Assembly (NCBI GenBank): GCA_031282935.1
Contig: JAITCS010000055.1
Coordinates: forward strand, 1 to 6,243
Direction: 5' to 3'
Origin: Cellulomonadaceae bacterium
GTDB taxonomy: Bacteria > Actinomycetota > Actinomycetes > Actinomycetales > Cellulomonadaceae
Length of the DNA stretch: 6,243 nt
Part shown: positions 1 to 4,594 of the stretch, in pieces
Layout: the number at the start of each line of letters is the position of its first letter
Position numbering within the stretch: position 1 is the stretch's first letter
The notes under the pieces: generated by a model
Databases searched by the model: none
What the model was told of the DNA's origin: nothing
The model's input: the letters and a program-made list of their open reading frames with translations, nothing else
Program-made: the position numbers and the translations under genes

Positions 1-1
1 T

Positions 2-181
2 CAAGGTGGATGGCCAAAGCAACTGCTACACAATACTACACCAAACCTTAAAACTGCTCAACTAATTGCGTTATTTGAACGCTATTTCAATCAAATAATA
101 GCTAGCCTAGAAAAATGTAACTTAGTTGAACTGCAAGAAAACGTGGTGATACCCCATATCGAAAGCAGAAAATACGAATAG
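2..181 (+). CDS. 3' end of an unrecognised AT-rich reading frame (partial)
   Basis: An open frame enters from the left edge of the window and runs for 59 codons to a TAG stop. The visible tail begins QGGWPKQLLHNTTPNLK and ends VVIPHIESRKYE. It reads like a soluble, helical protein C-terminus with a mixed hydrophobic and charged composition, and I see no membrane segment. I do not recognise the family. The first 180 bases hold 66 G or C (37%), far below the genes to the right, and codons such as TTA, ATA and AAA are frequent. That composition suggests an acquired gene, such as a restriction, toxin or phage-defence gene, or the edge of a genomic island, but this is inference from base composition only. 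It points toward prmA tail to tail. With the start outside the window it could also be a decayed fragment. Confidence 0.4.
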   Translation, partial: QGGWPKQLLHNTTPNLKTAQLIALFERYFNQIIASLEKCNLVELQENVVIPHIESRKYE

Positions 182-309
182 GATGGGGAAGCTGCTTGCG
201 GAACTCGCCCCGGACGGAATCAAACGGAAATCGCTGGCACAAGGAACCCATAATTGACGTGATCATTCCAATATTGCAGGTCGAAGTGGGTGACGAATTG
301 CTTGCGCGG

Positions 310-1275
310 TTAGTGCAGGTGCTGTGAGGGGGTTGTGGCTATTAGGGAGTGCCATTCGTTTTGGGATGTTTTGGTTTGTACTGTTAGGCCGCAGCGTTCC
401 ACTTCGGCGGTTATCAGTGCTATTTTGTCGTGATAGATGCCGCTCAGGATCAGGTAACCGCCAGGATTTAGTAAGTTAGCGGCGTCACCTATTAGTTGCA
501 CCAAAACGTCGGCCAATATATTTGCGATTATGACGTCCGTTTTTGCGGTTATCCCGGCCAAGAGGCTCCCTGGTTGCACCATAATACTTCCGATGAGCCC
601 ATTGCTGGAGATGTTTTGCGTGGCGGCCTGCGTGGCCTCGGGATCCGAATCTATTGCCAACACCGCAGCAGCCCCCAAAAGCACGGCTGCGATGGCGAGC
701 ACCCCCGATCCCGTGCCCACGTCAATGACTGTTTCCCCGCCGCGAAGCACCTGCTCAAGGGCATGTAGAGCCAAGACCGTGGTGGGATGGGTTCCGGTGC
801 CGAACGACATTCCGGGGTCGAGCCGAATCACGAGTTCCCCAGGGGTGGGCGGGTAATCATAGGTCCAACTTGGGATGATTGTTAGGAATCGAGAAATCCG
901 GGCGGGACGATAGTATTGCTTCCAATTATCGGACCAATCGCTTTGTGCAATATAATTAGTTGAAACAGCAACGCCTGTTAAGTCAACGAATTCGCCGAGT
1001 TTGCTGAGCTCGCTAGAAACGGAGGTAGAAATTTCTTCAAGTGGCAACTCTGGCGAGAAATAACCCGTAATTTCAATGAATCCCAGCGTATTTTGGCGCG
1101 GAGCCGCTGGATCCGAATCAAATAGACCGGAATTGGAAAAACCAGCATCCGCGACCTCGTAATTGACGGCGATCCCGACGGCCCCCAACTCAGCCAGGAG
1201 CGCGGAAACGGGCTCTTCAGCCGCCGCCAAAACCCGAACAGTGACCGCGTGCCACACCGAATCCATGCGATCCAT
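310..1275 (-). CDS. prmA: ribosomal protein L11 methyltransferase PrmA
   Basis: This 321-residue protein is a class I SAM-dependent methyltransferase that methylates ribosomal protein L11 in the cytoplasm. The substrate-binding N-terminal domain covers roughly residues 1-120. A linker (QYYRPARISRFLTIIPSW, from residue 120) leads to the catalytic domain. The PrmA signature LDPGMSFGTGTHPTT is at 152-166, SAM motif I VIDVGTGSG at 183-191, the acidic end of strand 2 at D209, the IANILAD motif at 250-256 and the strand GGYLILSGI at 272-280. The length matches the Gram-positive type (about 310-320 residues) rather than the slightly shorter E. coli protein. The chosen ATG lies 6 bases after a TAGGAT hexamer and has no Shine-Dalgarno sequence; a second ATG at codon 4 (1266) is a possible alternative. 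The gene diverges from the exporter at 1378 and ends TAA at 310-312. From memory, well-studied actinobacteria such as Mycobacterium lack PrmA, so its presence is notable. Confidence 0.95.
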   Translation of the reverse strand: MDRMDSVWHAVTVRVLAAAEEPVSALLAELGAVGIAVNYEVADAGFSNSGLFDSDPAAPRQNTLGFIEITGYFSPELPLEEISTSVSSELSKLGEFVDLTGVAVSTNYIAQSDWSDNWKQYYRPARISRFLTIIPSWTYDYPPTPGELVIRLDPGMSFGTGTHPTTVLALHALEQVLRGGETVIDVGTGSGVLAIAAVLLGAAAVLAIDSDPEATQAATQNISSNGLIGSIMVQPGSLLAGITAKTDVIIANILADVLVQLIGDAANLLNPGGYLILSGIYHDKIALITAEVERCGLTVQTKTSQNEWHSLIATTPSQHLH

Positions 1276-1281
1276 GCGCCC

Positions 1282-1309
1282 ATCCTATCGCCAGCACACA
1301 CACTGTCGC
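1282..1309 (-). promoter_or_regulatory. predicted leaderless promoter of prmA
   Basis: Read on the - strand, a -35-like GCGACA (1304-1309) is followed after 16 bases by TAGGAT (1282-1287). The prmA ATG begins 6 bases further on. With a normal distance from -10 to start point, transcription would begin at or next to the A of the ATG, giving a leaderless mRNA. The absence of any purine-rich ribosome binding site fits this. It is a prediction from spacing and hexamer match. Confidence 0.55.
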
Positions 1310-1363
1310 TAGGCTCACACAGACGCGCAGGCGGCGCGCCAGGCGAAATGCGCAAATTGGGCG

Positions 1364-1369
1364 TAACCT
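1364..1369 (+). promoter_or_regulatory. -10-like hexamer of the MFS exporter gene, probably leaderless
   Basis: TAACCT lies 8 bases before the exporter ATG at 1378. No Shine-Dalgarno sequence precedes the start and I see no good -35 match. The spacing resembles the other three predicted leaderless starts in this window, but the hexamer is a weaker match than TAGGAT or TAGCAT. Confidence 0.4.
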
Positions 1370-1377
1370 GAAACCCT

Positions 1378-2628
1378 ATGAGTTCCACATTCGCTTCGCT
1401 CCGAGTGCCGAACTACCGGCTTTGGTTCGGGGCGGCGCTGGTCGCAAATGTGGGCACTTGGATGCAGCGCATTGGGCAGGACTGGTTAGTGCTAACAATG
1501 CTCACTAACAACTCCGGCGCGGCGATGGGAATAGTCACCGCCTTACAGTTTTTACCTTTCATTCTGTTATCCCCATACGCCGGAATTCTCGCCGACAGAT
1601 TACCTCGCAGACGATTACTGATGGCCACGCAAAGCGCCTCAGGGTTACTGGCCCTAATTCTGGGGGTAATGACGCTCTCCGGGGTGGTGGCATTGTGGCA
1701 CGTCTACGTTTTGGCGGGCTTACTCGGCATGGTTACCGCCATTGACACCCCCGTGCGTCAGGCTTTTGTGGGCAATCTTGTTGGGGCTGACCTGCTGCCT
1801 AACGCTGTCGGCCTTAATTCCGCGTCTTTCAATGCGGCCAGGATGATAGGCCCCGGCATTTCGGGTTTGTTGATAGCTTTGGTGGGCCCCGGAATCGTAT
1901 TCTTGATAAATGGCGCTTCTTTTGCGGCCACTGTCGCGGCTTTGGCGTTTATGAGTGTGAGCAAGTTGGTGCCGCAACCCGTAATGGATCGCAATGTGAA
2001 AACGACCCGACAATTACGGCAGGCTTTCACTTACCTAAAGCACCGCCCTGACGCTCTGCTAATCATGGTGTTGATGAGTTTGGTTTCGCTTTTCGCTTTC
2101 AATTTCCAGATTGTTAACGCTTTGATGGCGCGGGTGGAGTTCGGCAAAGGCGCGGCCGAGTTCGGCATTGTGGGGTCGGTGATGGGGATCGGCTCGTTGG
2201 CGGGAGCTTTGTTGGCGGCGCGCCGAGAACACCCCAGGGTGCTCACGGTTATTCAGGCCGGGTTGGGGTTGGCAGCCGCGCTCGCTTTCGCCGCGATCAT
2301 GCCCAACTACATCACCTACATAATCGCAACCATCCCGCTGGGGTTCACGTCTTTGACGATGATGACAGCCGCGAACGCAACGCTGCAGATCGGCACCCCA
2401 CCGGAGTTGCGCGGGCGCGTGATGGCGCTCTACATGATGTTTTTCCAGGGCGTCACCCCCATCGGCGCGATGCTGCTGGGCTGGATCGGGGAGCACTACG
2501 AGCCGCGCATGTCGCTGGTGATCGGCTCGGTTGGCGTGGCGGCGGCCTGCACAGCCGCAGTGTTGTGGACAAACCACAGATACAGCGGACGGTTCGCACT
2601 GCGGGAACTGCTGCTGCGCCACGCGTAA
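1378..2628 (+). CDS. MFS exporter of the MFS_3 (EntS-like) family
   Basis: This 416-residue integral membrane protein belongs to the major facilitator superfamily. The opening FASLRVPNYRLWFGAALVANVGTWMQ and the WLVLTML stretch after it are typical of the MFS_3 or EntS-like drug and siderophore exporter branch common in actinobacteria. The MFS motif A loop between helices 2 and 3 is GILADRLPRRR at 69-79. The equivalent loop in the second half is LRGRVMALYMM at 344-354. About ten to twelve hydrophobic segments are visible, the first near 15-27 and the last near 379-397. A central cytoplasmic loop around 196-222 is rich in K and R. The family usually uses proton exchange to export small molecules, but nothing here identifies the substrate. 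The C-terminus is short and basic. The stop lies 12 bases from the serC stop on the other strand. The first half uses more AT-rich codons (several TTA) than the second half. Confidence 0.88.
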   Translation: MSSTFASLRVPNYRLWFGAALVANVGTWMQRIGQDWLVLTMLTNNSGAAMGIVTALQFLPFILLSPYAGILADRLPRRRLLMATQSASGLLALILGVMTLSGVVALWHVYVLAGLLGMVTAIDTPVRQAFVGNLVGADLLPNAVGLNSASFNAARMIGPGISGLLIALVGPGIVFLINGASFAATVAALAFMSVSKLVPQPVMDRNVKTTRQLRQAFTYLKHRPDALLIMVLMSLVSLFAFNFQIVNALMARVEFGKGAAEFGIVGSVMGIGSLAGALLAARREHPRVLTVIQAGLGLAAALAFAAIMPNYITYIIATIPLGFTSLTMMTAANATLQIGTPPELRGRVMALYMMFFQGVTPIGAMLLGWIGEHYEPRMSLVIGSVGVAAACTAAVLWTNHRYSGRFALRELLLRHA

Positions 2629-2640
2629 CACTCCCGCTGG

Positions 2641-3777
2641 CTAGAGGTTTTCTATGGTGTAGGCTATGGATTCGGTTAGGGCGGCGACATCGGTGGGGTC
2701 AATGGCCGGGAACATGGCGACACGCAACTGGTTTCGGCCCAGTTTCCGGTACGGGAAAACGTCAAAGATTCCGTTGTGGCGCAATTCTTTGACAACTCTG
2801 CTGGCGTCAATTTCGTCGGCCAAGTCAATGGTGCCCACCACCGCAGAACGGTGTGCGGGGTCGCTGACGAAGGGCGCGGCGTAAGGGCTGGAGTCGGCCC
2901 AGTCGTAAAGGATCTTGGCGGAGGCGGCGCTGCGGCCCACCGCCCAATCAAGGCCGCCGTTGGCCAGCATCCATTCCACCTGTTCGGCGAACATTATCAA
3001 AGTAGCCACGGCGGGGGTGTTTAGGGTTTGGTCTTGGACTGAGTTCTCCAACGCCGTAGTGAGGCTCAAAAATTCAGGAACCCACCTGTTCTTTTGGTTA
3101 CCGCCCTCAATGGTAGCGGCCCGCTCGATAGCGGCGGGGGAGGCGATGGCGATCCACAACCCGCCATCGGAGGCGAAAGCTTTTTGGGGCGAAAAATAAT
3201 ACACATCGGTTTGGCTAATATCTATGGGCAACCCACCCGCAGCCGAGGTCGCGTCCACCAGCATCAGGGAGCCTGCCGGGGAAACACGGGATATTGGCAC
3301 GGCAGCCCCGGTGGAGGTTTCGTTTTGCACGGTCGCGAACACGTCAAACTCTGCTCCGTCTGCCGCTCTCAAGGCACCGTCCAAGAAAGCGACCGACCCG
3401 GGCGGGGCGCTGACCACAGTTGGCTCGTCCAAGAACGGCGCCTTGGCAACCGCCGCAGCAAACTTGCCGCCAAACTCGCCGAACACGGCCGCCTGGGCGC
3501 GCTGCGCCACCAAACTTGCGCAAGCCACCTCCCAAAACGCGGTGGCACCGCCGTTGCCGAGCACCACCTCGTAACCATCGGGCAGGGCGAATAACTCCCG
3601 CAACCCGCCGCGAATCCGCGACACTAACTGCTTCACCGGCGCTTGGCGGTGGGAGGTGCCCAGCGGGGTGAAAGCCGCCGCAGCCACAGCTTCGACCTGC
3701 TCAGGCCGGATTTTGGAGGGGCCAGAACCGAAACGGCCGTCAGCGGGGCGGAGGTTTTCGGGAATAACGATTGCCAT
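2641..3777 (-). CDS. serC: phosphoserine aminotransferase SerC, actinobacterial type
   Basis: SerC is a PLP-dependent class V aminotransferase. It converts 3-phosphohydroxypyruvate and glutamate to phosphoserine and 2-oxoglutarate in serine synthesis, and in some bacteria also acts in vitamin B6 synthesis. With the ATG at 3777 the protein has 378 residues, close to the mycobacterial enzyme. Visible landmarks are DGRFGSGPSKIRPEQ at 13-27, GTSHRQAPVK at 40-49, GNGGATAFW at 74-82, NETSTG at 152-157, D175 in VDATSAAGG (expected to contact the PLP ring), and the Schiff-base lysine K199 in YYFSPQKAFASDGG. RWVPEFLSL is at 231-239 and YRKLGRNQLRVAMFP at 343-357. The frame stays open upstream to an ATG at 4002, but those 75 codons lack family similarity and cross the promoter, so I reject them. 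TAGGCT lies 7 bases before the chosen ATG. serA and serB are not in the window, so the gene stands alone. Confidence 0.96.
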   Translation of the reverse strand: MAIVIPENLRPADGRFGSGPSKIRPEQVEAVAAAAFTPLGTSHRQAPVKQLVSRIRGGLRELFALPDGYEVVLGNGGATAFWEVACASLVAQRAQAAVFGEFGGKFAAAVAKAPFLDEPTVVSAPPGSVAFLDGALRAADGAEFDVFATVQNETSTGAAVPISRVSPAGSLMLVDATSAAGGLPIDISQTDVYYFSPQKAFASDGGLWIAIASPAAIERAATIEGGNQKNRWVPEFLSLTTALENSVQDQTLNTPAVATLIMFAEQVEWMLANGGLDWAVGRSAASAKILYDWADSSPYAAPFVSDPAHRSAVVGTIDLADEIDASRVVKELRHNGIFDVFPYRKLGRNQLRVAMFPAIDPTDVAALTESIAYTIENL

Positions 3778-3784
3778 AGGCCAG

Positions 3785-3790
3785 AGCCTA
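3785..3790 (-). promoter_or_regulatory. -10 hexamer of serC, probably leaderless
   Basis: On the - strand TAGGCT precedes the serC ATG by 7 bases, so transcription should start at about the ATG. No Shine-Dalgarno sequence is visible. No convincing -35 hexamer sits 16-18 bases upstream. The tandem TGGCATT words at 3812-3839 cover that zone, so an activator or repressor could act there. Confidence 0.5.
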
Positions 3791-3811
3791 GTGCGGTGCC
3801 TTCGCGATTCG

Positions 3812-3839
3812 TGGCATTGCCAAGGGGGTGGCATTAGCA
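3812..3839. repeat. tandem GTGGCATT words with a perfect 11-base palindrome, upstream of serC
   Basis: TGGCATTGCCA at 3812-3822 is a perfect odd palindrome. A second, imperfect copy, TGGCATTAGCA, follows at 3829-3839, exactly 17 bases later in the same orientation. A variant TGGCACT is at 3864 and another exact TGGCATT at 3929. The pair sits about 20-50 bases upstream of the serC -10 hexamer, where regulator sites often lie. The binding protein is unknown. Confidence 0.4.
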
Positions 3840-3907
3840 AACCTGGCGCGACGCTAACTACCATGGCACTGAATGAACTAGCGCAGCCTTTAGCGCGAAC
3901 TAACACT

Positions 3908-3924
3908 GCGCGGTAGCACCGCGC
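3908..3924. repeat. perfect 7-bp GC-rich inverted repeat (hairpin)
   Basis: GCGCGGT (3908-3914) and ACCGCGC (3918-3924) pair perfectly around a three-base loop. No U-run follows on either strand, so it is not a classical intrinsic terminator. Part of its right arm could instead pair with AAGGGCGCG at 3939-3947 with one bulge, so two folds compete. The function is unknown. Confidence 0.5.
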
Positions 3925-3953
3925 GCCTTGGCATTGAAAAGGGCGCGGGCAGC

Positions 3954-4024
3954 GGCCTAAAAACGGCAACTCCAAGGGAAGGCTCCTGCCAGAAGGAGGC
4001 ACGGGAGGCGGAGCCGCTTAGGCC
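3954..4024. ncRNA. candidate structured RNA: about 70-base rod-like stem-loop
   Basis: GGCCTAA (3954-3960) pairs with TTAGGCC (4018-4024). Inside it CGGC (3964-3967) pairs with GCCG (4013-4016), CTCC (3970-3973) with GGAG (4004-4007), and CTCCT (3983-3987) with AGGAG (3994-3998) around a six-base loop. The nested, collinear helices form an interrupted rod, as in many small RNAs or leaders. I see no clear promoter or U-rich terminator, so whether it is transcribed, and from which strand, is not shown. It lies upstream of the serC start, so it is not part of a leaderless serC mRNA. Confidence 0.3.
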
Positions 4025-4078
4025 ACAGGCTGGCGCTGATACCCGTACCCATCGTCGCCTAATAATGCCTAAAACGCG

Positions 4079-4108
4079 CTTACCGGGCAAGTGAGTACCG
4101 CCGGTAAG
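4079..4108. repeat. perfect 8-bp inverted repeat with a 14-base loop
   Basis: CTTACCGG (4079-4086) and CCGGTAAG (4101-4108) are exact reverse complements. No T-run follows on either side. It may be a hairpin in a longer transcript or a spaced binding site. I cannot tell which. Confidence 0.45.
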
Positions 4109-4217
4109 GTCTGCCGTGAAGCATTGGCCACCCTACGCAAACGTGCTGGTAGAAAGAGGATACCTCCAAATCTCAGCCGAAAATCTCAGCGAATCCTCCA
4201 AGTTGAGTGGTGCAATA

Positions 4218-4236
4218 TGCGCCAAACTTTGGCGCA
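4218..4236. promoter_or_regulatory. 19-base perfect palindrome, candidate operator
   Basis: TGCGCCAAACTTTGGCGCA is fully symmetric about C4227. It ends 18 bases before the -35-like element at 4255. A symmetric site at this distance from a promoter resembles a dimeric regulator binding site. As RNA it would also make a hairpin, but no U-run follows on the + strand. I do not recognise it as the site of a known regulator. Confidence 0.4.
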
Positions 4237-4254
4237 AAACGACGCCGAGGGGCT

Positions 4255-4282
4255 TTGTCGCACATCACAAATCGGGTATTTT
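4255..4282 (+). promoter_or_regulatory. weak candidate promoter for the riboswitch-P60 transcript
   Basis: TTGTCG (4255-4260) is followed after 16 bases by TATTTT (4277-4282), which fits a TAnnnT -10. Transcription would start near 4289, about 40 bases before the aptamer. The -35 match is partial, and a promoter further upstream would change the leader length. Confidence 0.3.
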
Positions 4283-4330
4283 TGTATGCGCACTCAACTA
4301 AACGGTCGGGTGCCGCAAGCGGCCATTGAA

Positions 4331-4583
4331 CTCTGCCCCTGCTTGCGCAAGAAGCCAAACTCAGGGCAGAGGCGGAGGAACCAACGTTCCGCGAGCGCGA
4401 AAGCGAGTCGTGGTTCGGATTCTGCAAAGCGATCTCGCGGGGACGTTTGCCAAAAGGCGGCCCCCAAGCCAAAGCGAGCCGCGCGGTACGGAATCCTGGG
4501 GTGAAGCGAGCACGGGCCTTACAAGGCGCGGCAAGCCAGGGGGCGACCTCTGAATCCGACAGCTAACTTCGCAGGTGGCAGAG
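4331..4583 (+). ncRNA. ydaO-type cyclic di-AMP riboswitch
   Basis: The 3' part carries the conserved core AATCCGACAGCTAACTTCGC (4553-4572). It directly follows a 6-bp stem CAGGGG/CCTCTG closed by a GCGA tetraloop (4537-4552), the arrangement seen in the B. subtilis ydaO aptamer. The 5' part has GGCGGAGGAACCAACG (4371-4386). The closing helix P1 is CTCTGCCCCTGC (4331-4342) with GCAGG/GGCAGAG (4571-4583): 12 pairs with a single bulged U4576. A conserved-looking GGGGTGAAGC is at 4498-4507. The family binds c-di-AMP and usually turns genes off; in actinobacteria it commonly precedes cell-wall hydrolase genes (NlpC/P60, Rpf), as here. The element is longer than the minimal aptamer because of a large middle segment (about 4417-4536). 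The assignment rests on motif recognition, not on a covariance search. Confidence 0.85.
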
Positions 4584-4586
4584 AGG
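4581..4586 (+). promoter_or_regulatory. Shine-Dalgarno site overlapping riboswitch helix P1
   Basis: GAGAGG ends 8 bases before the GTG at 4595 and supports that start. Its first three bases (4581-4583) are paired in P1 of the riboswitch, so aptamer folding would hinder ribosome binding. It is the only clear Shine-Dalgarno sequence among the gene starts seen in this window. Confidence 0.7.
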
Positions 4587-4594
4587 TACTACTC

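Larger units (their letters stand above)
3778..4594. other. 817-base non-coding, structure-rich intergenic region
   Basis: No reading frame here has convincing codon structure or recognisable protein similarity. The open frames on the + strand (4091-4504 and 4116-4301) are rich in R, K, S and C and overlap the riboswitch. The region instead holds the serC promoter side, TGGCATT words (3812-3935), four inverted repeats (3908-3924, 3954-4024, 4079-4108, 4218-4236), a weak promoter candidate, and the c-di-AMP riboswitch from 4331. The part from about 3840 to 4330 matches no RNA family that I could recognise by eye. Confidence 0.75.

Noticed and set aside
222..309. Continuation of the prmA frame past its stop on the - strand, giving about 29 further codons.
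   Set aside because: The TAA at 310-312 is in frame, no start codon follows it, and PrmA proteins end at about the position of the stop.
183..327. Short + strand frames: ATG 183 (24 codons) and a frame open to TGA at 327.
   Set aside because: Too short, no ribosome binding site at a suitable distance, and no recognisable product. The second would overlap the prmA stop.
3908..3924. GC-rich hairpin as an intrinsic terminator.
   Set aside because: No T-run follows on either strand and no gene ends next to it.
3778..4002. A 75-codon N-terminal extension of serC.
   Set aside because: The family homology begins at the ATG at 3777, the extension lacks similarity and contains low-complexity stretches, and the serC -10 hexamer lies inside it.
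3838..4330. Possible RNase P RNA, tmRNA, SRP RNA or tRNA in the long gap.
   Set aside because: None of the conserved cores of these RNAs is visible on either strand; only isolated inverted repeats are present.
4091..4504. A 137-residue open frame on the + strand in the intergenic block.
   Set aside because: It overlaps the riboswitch, is full of R, K and S residues, has no Shine-Dalgarno sequence or close -10 hexamer, and resembles no family.
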